A stretch of DNA of 64,000 nucleotides from Glebionis coronaria (lineage: Eukaryota; Streptophyta; Magnoliopsida; Asterales; Asteraceae): NCBI GenBank assembly GCA_025667525.1, contig CM046875.1, positions 527,149,079 through 527,213,078 on the forward strand, written 5' to 3'. Below, piece after piece: positions 11,525-23,884 of this stretch. The notes beneath the pieces are model-generated. The model ran no database searches. It had not been told where the DNA came from and worked only from the letters and a program-made list of their open reading frames with translations. The number at the start of each line of letters is the position of its first letter. The first letter of the stretch is position 1. The position numbers were made by a program, and so were the translations under genes.

Positions 11525-12442
11525 CTACTGTTGTTTGACATAACTCACAAGTGCATGAGTTTCAATATTGGTTTGAAGTTGTCTTCTGGTTTGTACAGCA
11601 GATTTGAGATCTCCAATGATCTGTGTAGTAGGATGGTTGTTGTTGACTTTATGAGTGGGAATAGAACTGACTGGAATTTCTGTTTCCAAATTGTTGAGAT
11701 CAGTTACTGCACCCTGCTCATCATAAGAAGCTTTGTAGAAGATTCCTTCAGCTGGACTAGCATATAAGTCTTCCTCGTTCATAGCTTGTAAAATCTCTTC
11801 TAGTGAGTCAACAGATTTGGCAGATTTTGACTTAGCAGTACTTGAAGATGAAGTACCGCTAGGTATAGTATGTACTGCTGAGTGTTGTGACTCTAAAGAT
11901 TCTTCTCCTGAATGCCTATTAGCAGATGTAGCATTCTTTTCTTGATCTTGAAGCCTCTGAAGCTCTTGGGAGGCCTAATCATCATTTGATGGCATGGTTT
12001 ACTTTTTAGGAGTGGCAGACAATGGAGTAATAGTAGGCATGTTGGGCACATAGATATAAACATCATCATCTGATGAAGACACATCTTCTTGAGTACCTGC
12101 ATTAGTTGCACTTGACTCCTCACTTGCATTGTTAGTTTGACAATCCTTTTGCAAAGAGTAGTAATCCATGGAGTTAGTTAGATAATCTAAATCAAACATC
12201 CAAGCATAACCTATTCCTGGGACATTGGGTTTATTTTCTAAGAAATTAACATGAGCATTTTCTTCAACCTTCTTAGTTGCCAAATTATAAACCCTATATG
12301 CTTTACTTTGCACTGAATATCCTACAAGATATCCTGGATCAGACTTTCCATCAAACTTTCCCAAATAATCAAGAGTATTTAGTATAGACACATGACACCC
12401 AAAAGGTCTTAAATGAATTATGTTAGGCTTTACATCAGTCAA
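11525..12442 (-). pseudogene. Copia-1 integrase C-terminus and integrase-RT linker
   Basis: 12442-11999 encodes the Copia integrase tail (IHLRPFGCHVSILN, GYLVGYSVQSKAYRVYN, VNFLENKP), followed by an acidic, Ser-rich linker (SSDDDVYIYVPNMP). 11782-11525 encodes the region just before RT, including THKVNNNHPTTQIIGD, the usual HP..QIIGD block upstream of Copia RT. Between them, at 11834-11882, lies a cluster of three motif words. Stops separate the pieces. Confidence 0.85.
11834..11882. repeat. Copia-1 motif cluster in integrase-RT linker
   Basis: AGCAGTACTTG (11834) is followed by two reverse-orientation copies, AAGTACCGCTAGG and TGTACTGCTGAG, within 49 bp. It occupies the variable linker of pol, where Copia-2 carries five copies of its own motif (37512-37601). 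Confidence 0.8.
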
Positions 12443-12499
12443 AAGTTCATAAGGTGTTTGGTTTGATGCTTGGTTACTAGGACTCTATTTAACACATAG

Positions 12500-13626
12500 C
12501 ATGCAGTATTGATTGCTTCTGCCCAAAAGGTATTTGGCAAAAGTGAATCAGCCAACATAGTTCTAGCAGCCTCAATCAGTGTCCTATTCTTTCTTTCAGC
12601 TACTCTATTTTTTTGTGGAGTTCTAGGATTACTAAATTGTCTCTTAATTCCTTTAGACCTACAGAATTCATCAAATTCAGCATTCTTAAATTTTGTCCCA
12701 TTATCAGTCCTAATGATTAAAACCTATTTAGTGAACTGCTTTTCAACTAAGGTGATAAAATCCTTAAGTAATTCATTTATTTCACTTTTAAGAGCTAAAA
12801 AGAAAACCCCATTGAATCTACTATAATCATCAGTTATGACTAGACAAAAGGTCTTATGACTAATGCTTCTTATAGAAACTGGACCAAACAAATCCATATG
12901 CAAAAGCTGCAAAGGTTTTGTCACAGTGTTAACAGTCTTGGTCTTACAAGAGGCTCTATGTTGTTTAACTTTTTGACAGGCAGCACATGTGAAATCATTT
13001 TGAAAAGATTTGTTAGGTAGACCTCTAACCAAATTCCTATTCACCAATCTATTAAGATTCTTGAAATTCACATGACCTAACTTTCTATGCCACAAATTTG
13101 ACTCATCTAAAGAAGCCTTAGCTAGCAAACATGTAATACCACCTGTTGGAGTAATAGTATGAAGATTGAAGGTGTACATATTTTCTTGCCTGGGTACTTT
13201 AAGCAGTATTTGAGATTCCTTAGGCATCTCAAAGTCTTTAGACAGCACCAAGCAGTCTTTGTCTGTGAACAACACCTTGTTCTTTTTATCACACAGTTGT
13301 GATACAGAAAAGAGATTGAACTCATTTAATTCTTTTACAAAGAACACATCTTCAAATTCCAACTTTCCTGTGTTGATTTTCCCTTTGCCAGTGATTCTAA
13401 CTTTGCTACCCCCAAAGGCTACTGGACCTCCTCTGAATTCTTCAAATTCAGCAAGAAAATCTTTGTTTCCTGTCATGTGTCTTGAGCATCCACTATCTAC
13501 TATACCTTTATCTTTTAATTCATCAATTAGATGCCCCTCAGTATCTTCATGTGAGAGAGACATTAAACCAAACTCTTCTTCTTCTTCATCTTCTGCCCAG
13601 TTCACCACTCCATCTATAGTAACCAA
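12500..13626 (-). pseudogene. Copia-1 protease and integrase core
   Basis: The protease active site is intact (GIVDSGCSRHMTGN, the D-S-G box). The integrase zinc finger follows (WHRKLGHVNFKNLNRLV ... CAACQKVKQHR, HHCC) and then the catalytic core (HMDLFGPVSIRS, FCLVITDDYSRF). The frame closes with a TAG at 12724. The rest of the core (RTDNGTKFKN, TPQKNRVAERKNRT) continues in the same frame to about 12500. In that block the usual NGGEF sequence reads NGTKF, so the glutamate of the DDE triad is probably lost or displaced. The protease would process the polyprotein and the integrase would insert the cDNA. Confidence 0.9.
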
Positions 13627-13649
13627 TGCTTTGGTTCCTTTAGGACTCC

Positions 13650-14985
13650 TGCTGTTTCCTTTTGAAAGCTTTCAGTTATTCTTGGATTGGTTCTATAGCC
13701 GTGCTTGGACTTCTGATTGCTATTCTCAGCTTTGTCTCTAGAGCAGTCCATTCCTTCCACAGTTATAGCATTCAACTTTAGACTTGTCATATCCTAATGG
13801 CTCATTAGGATCAACAGTCATTTTTCTTTCAGTCTTCTTGAAGAACCTATTAGATCTTACTGACACCATAGCAGCTTGCCATTTAAGATCCATCTCTTCA
13901 ACATCAACATCATCCATTTGGAACAAGTCATTGAGTGTTAATCTTGGCCTGTTGTCTTGTCCAGCGAAGAATGAGAAGGCATCATTGTCACTAAACAATG
14001 GTGAAGACCTTCCATATGGATTTTGAGAGACTATAGGGCTGCCTTCCATACTTTGTGGGTAAGTACTGCTTGTTAGTCCTCTAGCGGTATTTGTGAAGTA
14101 TGTACCGCTGCTAGATCCACTAGCGGTATTATGAAAGTAAGTATCGCTGTTTCCATCTGACACAAAGGCCAAGTTAGACTTTGAAGTAGTCGCTGCCTTT
14201 ACTTCAGTGCCTTTCACATCCATCTCGTATGCTTTGAGATTGTTGTAGAGATGATCAAAAGGAATTATTTCCAAATCATCTCTTGTGATGAAGTGCATAG
14301 CCATTGCTTTCCACTATGGTGGAACACTTCTTAAGAATTTTAAATTAGCTTCTTCATTAGGAATTACTTGTCCATAAACTGCCAACTAAATAAGCAGCTT
14401 ACTGAACCTTCCATAGCCACCATGTATCCCCTCTATACTGGTAATTGAGAAGTTATCAAATTCTTGCTTAAGAACAATCTTCTTTATCTTCTTACATTTA
14501 TCATTACCCCCAAATCTAAGTTTTATAGCATCCCACATAGCTTTAGCATCCTTATAATGATGAAAGCTTGGTAGAATGTCTTCAGAAAGAGCCATAGCCA
14601 AAGCAGTTCTGTCTTTTCTCTCTCTGATCTCTGCTTGTACCTCCTCAGCAGTCACAACAGGTAGAGAATAGCATGTACCGTCTGGCAACCAGTGTAGCTT
14701 CTTTGGTGTGGTCCCATTCTTGATAACTTGCCACACAGTGTGATCTGTGTGATTCAAGTAATGTTCCATCTGCATAGCCCATGTCTCATAATTGTCACCC
14801 TTGAGAACTGGGAGTTTAACAGCAGACATAGTATGAGAAGGTGTTGTTGTAGAGGTATCTACAGCATTCACGGCTTGAACACCTTGTACTGGTGAAGGAT
14901 GCACAACTTGTGGTTGTCCCTGTGGTATAGGATCAGGGTTCTGAACATCATCCAAGTGAGCATCATCACCATTTGGTTGAGACAT
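13650..14985 (-). pseudogene. Copia-1 gag (capsid and zinc knuckle, broken)
   Basis: The reading frame starts at ATG 14985 (MSQPNGDDAHLDD). The capsid region holds MSAVKLPVLKGDNYETWAMQ and AMWDAIKLRFGGND. In-frame TAG stops fall at 14386-14388 and near 14313; the frame is otherwise continuous to 13738. The motif-rich hinge (14061-14155) encodes alternating TYF and NTA words. The zinc knuckle begins CYNCGRNG, but the part that should carry the His is missing and the frame shifts straight into DCSRDKAENS, so a deletion of about a dozen bases has destroyed the CCHC finger. In an intact element this protein builds the virus-like particle. Confidence 0.9.
14061..14155. repeat. Copia-1 motif cluster in gag hinge
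   Basis: Five or six words in both orientations: AAGTACTGCTT, TAGCGGTATTTG, TGTACCGCTGC, TAGCGGTATT and AAGTATCGCTG. Neighbouring copies face each other, so the array is partly palindromic. It sits between capsid and zinc knuckle, where Copia-2 gag has its own motif (33882-33945). Confidence 0.85.
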
Positions 14986-15047
14986 TGAGTTTTGGTATGT
15001 GTGGAGTGTTTGGGGTTGTGTTCTTCTTTTTCAGAGTTTCTCAACAA

Positions 15048-15059
15048 GCTCTGATACCA
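15048..15059 (-). other. Copia-1 primer binding site (tRNA-iMet)
   Basis: On the minus strand this reads TGGTATCAGAGC, complementary to the 3' end of initiator tRNA-Met, two bases inside the 5' LTR. Confidence 0.95.
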
Positions 15060-15061
15060 CT

Positions 15062-15567
15062 TGTTGACCCCTTTGGTTGGATCTATATTCTGTTAAGAAT
15101 TAGTATAGTAGTTTGTAATCAAACTAAAACACTTTGAGCACTCTTACTAACACTAAATAAGTTATGCGGAATCTAACTTATAAAGTACAGAAGAACATAA
15201 TTACTTTTAACTATTCGATTCTCTTATTAATCGACTTGAATGAGGTACATAAAAGACATTGTACCTATGTTCCTTTTATAGAGTAAGAAACCCTAGAAAC
15301 CTTAGAATATTCTATAAAGATAACTATATCACAGACGATATATTATCAATATTCTGACTATTTAAGTATATCACATAAGATATATTCTAACTATAACTAT
15401 GACATATCTTATACAAAGATATATTCGTCCTAATCAACATAGTAGTACTTACTTTATAAGTAGCAGTACTTACTATGTACCGCGTTAATACTAACGGTAC
15501 TTACATAACACTGACAGTACTTAAAATACACTAACGGTACTTGACACTTAACAAATAATTCCCAACA
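15062..15567 (-). repeat. Copia-1 5' LTR (506 bp)
   Basis: Partner of 4634-5139. The TATA box is at 15272-15280 (minus). By eye about 12 substitutions and two one-base indels separate the LTRs. The motif cluster at 15440-15543 matches that of the other LTR. Confidence 0.95.
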
Positions 15568-15572
15568 GTTTA

Positions 15573-18224
<2,652 letters not shown>

Positions 18225-18225
18225 A

Positions 18226-18347
18226 ACTGCTGGTGATAGGAGGAACTAATCGAGCAGATATATTAGACCCAACGCCTCATGCGTTCTGGACAATCCAATC
18301 TTAAGTATCCTCATCCCACTGAAGAAGCAAGGGCCCGAATCATGCAG
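18226..18347 (+). pseudogene. Fragment resembling 26S proteasome ATPase RPT5
   Basis: Encodes VIGGTNRADILDP and then, after a short scrambled stretch, YPHPTEEARARIMQ, ending at an exon-like CAG|GTAC boundary. These words belong to the C-terminal part of the AAA+ domain of the proteasome base subunit RPT5 (usual wording AATNRADILDP ... FPHPTEEARARI). The segment between them, which should carry the arginine-finger sequence (MRSGRLDRK), is altered and frameshifted. I found no preceding or following RPT5 exon, so this is a captured or decayed fragment. Confidence 0.7.
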
Positions 18348-21016
18348 GTACACAAACATGTCTTTTCACCTTTGTATGGAGCTCTTGTGTAGATAAAAGA
18401 GTTGCACTTTCAGCATGTGAGTAGGGAGGTTTATCAAATCAGTGGTTGTCGTATTTGTATTTCTTGCCTCCAGTTTTTTCTTTCCTGTTTATATCATTTG
18501 CTCTATTCTCAATGACGGTCCGTACCTTTTTCGCTTTGCATGTGGTATGCTATATCGTTATCATAATTCTATACGATAGATCTTTTAAATACAAAATAAA
18601 CATCTTTTGTCACTATCTAAACATTTTTGCCTCATGTATGGCTCTACGATGTATCTCAAATATGTCATTTTTTTATTCCGGGGTGCAGGGCATATCTACA
18701 CGTCTACTACAAATCCACCGGTATGTGTAACTTAATAACCATCATATTGTTCTTAGACCTGTTAGCAAATTACTACGATAATTAACATTATCGCTGGTTC
18801 AAATTAGTGGATAGCTTCTGGAGATGGAATAGCCATAGCTCACTAATCTCAAGCTATAAATTTCAAACAAGTTTGAGAGTCCTCAACCGAAGCAGGTCTA
18901 TCCACTATCACATTTTCTTAGATTGAGACACCCCTATACACCGGTGCTAATTATGATTTCCTGCTTGATTTTGAATTGTAGATGCGATTCTTTAGATAAC
19001 CGATATTCATGTACACAATCTGTCAACTTCACCAAAATATTACATGCTTAGTTAGTTCGTTTATATGCCCTGCCTTGTCTTGATTCTCTATTTGAAAAAA
19101 ATATCTACAGCCTGTCCCTTCTTGCCTATTTAAATTTATTAAAAAAATAATTTGAAAAACCAGTAAATTATTATCGTATACCTTAAAATGACCATCATGT
19201 GCGCTCAATAAGTTAGCTGTTTCAAATCACGATGAACAATACGTAGAGAATGTAATATTTTCTCAGGCAAGAACCTCCACAATATATATGACTGTCATTT
19301 ATAGATTGACCAATATAAAAAATGCATACTTCAACTAAGCTATTACGTACCACTTTTGTGATGTATATACAATCAACTTCTTCATCCAAGCACCCAGGAT
19401 TTTTGGTTTTTATTGGTTCGTCTTATTTGCCCGAGTTTTGTTTAACCATCCAGCTGATGTATATGAAAGGCCTGAAGCCATTGCCGTTTCTATGGATCTA
19501 AATTTTGAAGCATATCTTCACTGTGATTTTCTTTTGATTTTGCCTCAAAAAAGAGTCTAGCAATTTTTACGGAGGTAATACAACAAAAATACTTCAACTT
19601 GTCTTAATAGAAAAGGTTTTTTTTACTGAAAATGAAAAAAGACAAGTGACTTTTTTTTATAGTTTATGGCATGTATATTTGAGTTTAATATATTTTTAGT
19701 CTGTAATCTTCGGTTTTAATGATAGCTTTTTGTTGTCTTTCAAAACAAATATACAATATAATAAAATAGCATCTGTATCTTATAGTTTCTATGTTATCTT
19801 TGATACTAATATTCCTTTGGAGTATTTTAATTGTCCAGCCTTGAGTATTTTAATTGTCCAACCATGTTTGATATTTTCCACAATAGTTACTGCCCATTTA
19901 CTCACCCCTGATTGTGTTGCCTCTTCATTTTTTTGTCTCATTTAAAACTTCTGGTTTATTATTTGTACTTGCTACTTTAAAGGCTGCAACTTTACAGATT
20001 TAAGAACCAACCAAGATTGACCCAAGGACAAGTATCCCTCTTAATGTAGTGTTTGCTTTAGAGGCAATGAATCTTCAGGAAAATCGTTTTATAATACCTA
20101 TTGAGCAGGTGATTTTGAGGCTTTTGTAGAAGGCCATGCTTGTGTTTTTGGAAGATATCTCAGACCAAAGAAACAAAATCAAGAATATATGATGTTAAGC
20201 ATTGTGTTTTTGAGCCTTTTGAAATGGGTCAAACTGGGAGAAGAAAATATGACATGAACTGTTGAAAAACTCCGAGTCCTATGAACTTTGAATCAAGTCG
20301 TCTTTGAACGTTTTGTTTACTAAATCATGATTTGGGCTCCAGTGTACACTAACTACACCATAAGTGGTAGTATCTAGGTATGTGCAACATTGAAGTTGTG
20401 AAATATTTACGAGAATCTATTAACAAGGTATTTAATTCTCTTTGAGGATCATTCTGGTCTTTTTAAAAGAATATTATTGCCCCATTTCTTTTTATTATCG
20501 GATTCCCGGTTTCCCGCCATTTGTGTAGCTTTAATTTTCTTATAGGAGGTGTTTGGATAGCATAATTGGTAAGGCGACATGGCTGGAAGTTTAATTTACA
20601 ACTTGAGAAATCAATTATATTGTAGAAAATCAAGCCTACACCCTTCTTAGTTAGCAGGTTAAGTATTGTAAAAACTTCTGGACCTGCATCTTCAGCTGAA
20701 AAGCTATTTCTTTCACATAATATTAGAGTAGTCGTTTACTGTCCTTACGAAATTTTTTACAAGCAAGATTGTTAGTTTGAACTGAAAAGGAAACATGACG
20801 ATTCGTCTTTGTCACAATCCAATATGTTATTATACACTATTTTATTTTGGCAAAATGTGACGTGTTGCAGTGTCATAGGGACGACCCTACGTATTTCTTG
20901 GAATGAATTTCTTTACATTGGAACACGTTGTTTGCAGGTAGGTCTTTTAGTGTACAGGTTCTATTACCCTATATACTAGAAGTCAACTATATGACTAAAC
21001 TATGTTATTTTGCAGG
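18348..21016. other. Intergenic region, no gene recognised
   Basis: Long AT-rich stretch with short intron-like segments but no coding match I can name. It may be intronic or captured sequence between the two gene fragments that flank it. Confidence 0.35.
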
Positions 21017-21092
21017 AAGCAGCTGCTAACTTTGAGGTTGGGGAGAAGGAAGAACTAAAGCTAGAGGCGAAGCTTAACACAAGAGAACAAGT
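21017..21092 (+). pseudogene. Exon-like fragment, unknown gene
   Basis: Between an AG acceptor (TTGCAG) and a GTAAGT donor lies an open frame reading AAANFEVGEKEELKLEAKL, charged and helix-like. It looks like a single exon, but I do not recognise the protein. Confidence 0.3.
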
Positions 21093-21184
21093 AAGTAACT
21101 ATAATATCATCATGTTGTGTAATGTGAATGCATGCCTTATTTTTTCAAATTTGCCCCAGCTCACATGATATTTGATAAATTAGT

Positions 21185-21643
21185 GTGATGGCGGTTCAAT
21201 ACACTTCAAATGAATTGGTAGTCTTCCTTAGGTTAAGTGGTATTTCTATCCCTAAGAAACCAAGAAACAAAGAGCGCCAAGATGCCAGCTTTACACTAAT
21301 AATGGGTAACCTAAGAGATTTAATGGGAAATCAAGGTGTCTATCATAATGGGGAAATATGGCATTTTAACCCTGAGCAATTCCATCTATAGCATTCTGGA
21401 AATGGAGTCGCTTTAGCTTTAGGTCTGTCACATGGTGATAATCTATCAATGTCGGGTGGTCACGGGAGTTTCCTTCCTAATCAGAACAATCATCCCAGTA
21501 GAGGTGTGGAGTTAGGCGAATCTAATGAATTCGGTGTTATGAATCAACAACCGTCTTCCCATTCAGCAGCCATGTATGAGACAATGAACATTCATAACCA
21601 AAAATGGTTTGGATCTCGACCTTTGTCTGATTTTGTTGCTTAA
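21185..21643 (+). pseudogene. C-terminal fragment resembling a BEL1-like homeodomain gene
   Basis: One frame from 21185 to the TAA at 21641 with an internal TAG at 21389. After that stop it reads HSGNGVALALGLSHGDN and later SHSAAMYETMNIHN, ending in PLSDFVA. The GNGVSLTLGL-like block and the conserved C-terminal tail are typical of BEL1-like (BELL/TALE) transcription factors. The homeodomain and the SKY/BELL domains are absent from the surrounding sequence, so only the last exon is represented. Nonsense mutation and isolation make it a pseudogene fragment. Confidence 0.55.
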
Positions 21644-22480
21644 CCGATGCTTGGTTAATGCTACACAAATTCAAGATATTCATCATAAAACATGTCTTTA
21701 TATATTTTGACGAACACGACGATTAAGTTTCTTTATAGATGTAGACCAAATATTATCTAATCATTGAAAACGAATTGCTAGAAAAGAATTTTCTGTAAAA
21801 CTTATGGACCAACATTAGATTAGATTTATTCATACAAGGCTATTTGTAGACCTTCCGTTAGAGTTGCTCACCATGTTCAAAGTTCTAAAATCAGAAAACC
21901 ACTTTCCGAACGCACACCAAAATGCAATAAAGATCATTTTATAAGATTTATGTTTCCTAATTTGACATTTCTGTAGGAAATTTGTAAGCTTAAATGTGTA
22001 TTCAACTATCAATTAATACATTGCTCACTGCACAAGCTTCTTTACGTAATTCTAAGAATGAAAACTCTCGTCATTAGAAGTACAAACCAAATAACAAGAC
22101 TCCTTTTATTAATCTGAATAAATTATTTTTGTTACTGTGTTTGTTTTAGATGTTTTTCTAACAAGTCTTATTTTTAAAAGGCCATTAAAATATGTAGGTC
22201 TTTTTAAATGGTTAAAATTTGACAAAAACGATCTAAATGCTAGATTGCGATTATTGCTACCGTTGCTAGCATTATACAAATGCAATGAATTGTGGCTTAA
22301 TGCGTGCTTAAACTGGATGAAAGTCAAATTAGCTCATGCTCTAACAAACTTGAACTGCTCGATACAAACTCACTCACTCGTTTGCACTTCCAAGTTTCAC
22401 CGGTAACTGTTGGGTCAGTCCAAGTTAGCCGAACTCGGTTAAAATTACAAAACATGTTTATAACAGGCCATGTCATGAAT
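21644..22480. other. Intergenic region, no gene recognised
   Basis: AT-rich, with small open frames on both strands but no recognisable protein or repeat structure. Confidence 0.4.
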
Positions 22481-22488
22481 TGTATGGC

Positions 22489-22684
22489 CAGTGGCGGAGC
22501 CAGAAAGTTCGGCTTGGGGGGTCAAAGTTTGATATTGTTCATAAACTACACTATAAAATGGTTATTAAGGGGTCAAATTTTAAAAAAACCCGAAAATTTC
22601 TGAAAATTTACACTACGATATTTTCGCTAGGGGGGTCACATGAACCTCTTGACCCCCCCCCCCCCCCCCTTGCCTCCGCCTCTG
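22489..22684. mobile_element. Small hAT-type MITE (196 bp)
   Basis: The ends CAGTGGCGGAGCC and (reverse complement of the right end) CAGAGGCGGAGGC are imperfect inverted repeats. Flanking 8-mers TGTATGGC (22481-22488) and GGTATGGC (22685-22692) match at seven of eight positions, as expected for a hAT target duplication. A run of about 17 C lies near the right end. No coding capacity. Confidence 0.7.
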
Positions 22685-22797
22685 GGTATGGCCCGGCAAA
22701 ATCTTTATCTCGACATTCACTAGGGGATGGATGGTTATACCTAGTTCAACCACCGGCTAAATTGACCTGGTTATAACTAAAAGCCCAATAAATGTTA

Positions 22798-22935
22798 GAG
22801 TAAACTATATTTTTGTCCTCGTAGTTTATCGGGTATAACATTTTTAGTCCATTAGCCGAAAAAGTTATGGATCCTGTCCAACCTCATGCAACCCATTTCA
22901 CTTTTGGTCTTTTTTTTACCCGAATCTTAAATATA
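22798..22935. repeat. MULE left terminal inverted repeat
   Basis: Matches the reverse complement of 60029-60166 with scattered mismatches. Shared blocks include TTTATCGGGTATAA, TGTCCAACCTCATG and ACCCGAATCTTAAAT. It would hold the transposase binding sites. Confidence 0.95.
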
Positions 22936-23106
22936 GCCGTTATCAATTTTTTATTTTTTTTAATGAAAATTTAAGGGCAAAAGGGACATTTTCCAACCTT
23001 AATTTACAATTTTTTTTTCTTTATATATATCTAACGTTTTTCTACACACACACAACACACTGAGAGATTTGGGCACATAGTAAAACACACACTTAAGAAC
23101 ACAAAA

Positions 23107-23492
23107 ACGGTTTGGTGTGCAAATTGTCGATCTCCAGCTATAATCAAGACATCCTGGACACCAACCAATCCAGGAAGACGTTTCTTTTGTTGTTCTAAAA
23201 GAGTAAGTCTTTTATTAATCTAATTCATCTTTAATTAAAATGACCTAATTTATTAATTTTTGTTGAATATGGTACAAATTATGGGATCATTGATTGGTAT
23301 GATCCACCAATGTGTGATCGTACTGTGTAAATCATTCCTGGTTTGTTGAGATCAATGAATGATATACAAGCTACAGTTGCACAACTTCGCTTTGAAGCAA
23401 GAAATGATCAATATCATCGGAAAGCATCAAGGATGAAGATGATGTTAGTGTTAAGTTGGGTGGGGTTCTTATGTTGCTATCTGTTTAACTGA
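23107..23492 (+). pseudogene. zf-GRF protein encoded in the MULE (two exons, mutated)
   Basis: Exon 1 (about 23107-23202) encodes WCANCRSPAIIKTSW, TPTNPGRRFFCC and SKR, then a GTAAGT donor. Exon 2 (about 23283-23492) encodes GIIDWYDPPMCDRT, then IIPGLLRSMNDIQATVAQ and a C-terminal hydrophobic segment (MMLVLSWVGFLCCYLF). This is the GRF-type zinc finger layout (C..C, SWT..NPGRRF, C, DPPMC). GRF fingers bind nucleic acid, and the short plant versions often end in a membrane segment as here. Defects: the expected ATG reads ACG at 23107, a TAA stop lies at 23328, and no clear AG acceptor precedes exon 2. Its 3' end faces the transposase 3' end. Confidence 0.75.
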
Positions 23493-23884
23493 ATACCTCT
23501 TATGGTTTCAATTTTTATGGGGTTTCAATATTTTGGTAGTTCAATGAACTAGGGTTTATGGATCTGGATTATGAATGTAAAAGTACTCTTGGATGTAATA
23601 TGTAGTTGTTTAATGATTAATGTTAGCTTTTCTGGCAAAAAATGTTGTTTATGTATTGTAGTTGAAACATAATACATTACATTAGAAAAGGTCTAATAAA
23701 CAAAGCAAGATTACATAAGAAAAGGTCTGATAAACAAAGCAACATGATCAAAAGACATTAACTAGATTCCAAAGTGCATTACATCACCAAATATCCAAGA
23801 AACATAATATAGATAACATAAGAAAAGGTCTGATAAACAAAGACATAAGCAAATGACATAATCAAAAGACATCAAATCATCACT
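23493..23884. other. MULE spacer between convergent genes
   Basis: Non-coding. It holds three copies of a word containing AAAAGGTCTGATAAACAAAG (about 23686, 23722, 23824; the first with one change). It probably includes both 3' untranslated regions. Confidence 0.5.

Larger units (their letters stand above)
4634..15567 (-). mobile_element. Copia-1: complete Ty1/Copia retrotransposon, SIRE-type, decayed
   Basis: A 10.9-kb element bounded by two 506-bp LTRs that start TG and end CA, flanked by an exact 5-bp duplication GTTTA (4629-4633 and 15568-15572). It is transcribed on the minus strand: PBS for initiator tRNA-Met beside the right LTR, PPT beside the left LTR, and the order gag, protease, integrase, RT, RNase H typical of Copia. 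A large third ORF lies between pol and the 3' LTR. The RT wording ([22 protein letters not shown]) and the extra ORF fit the SIRE/Maximus lineage. Stops and frameshifts break gag, pol and ORF3, so it is not autonomous. The LTRs differ at about 14 positions by eye. Confidence 0.95.

Noticed and set aside
22655..22672. Poly-C run as a G-quadruplex element
   Set aside because: It is a single homopolymer inside a MITE, likely variable in length, with no further support.
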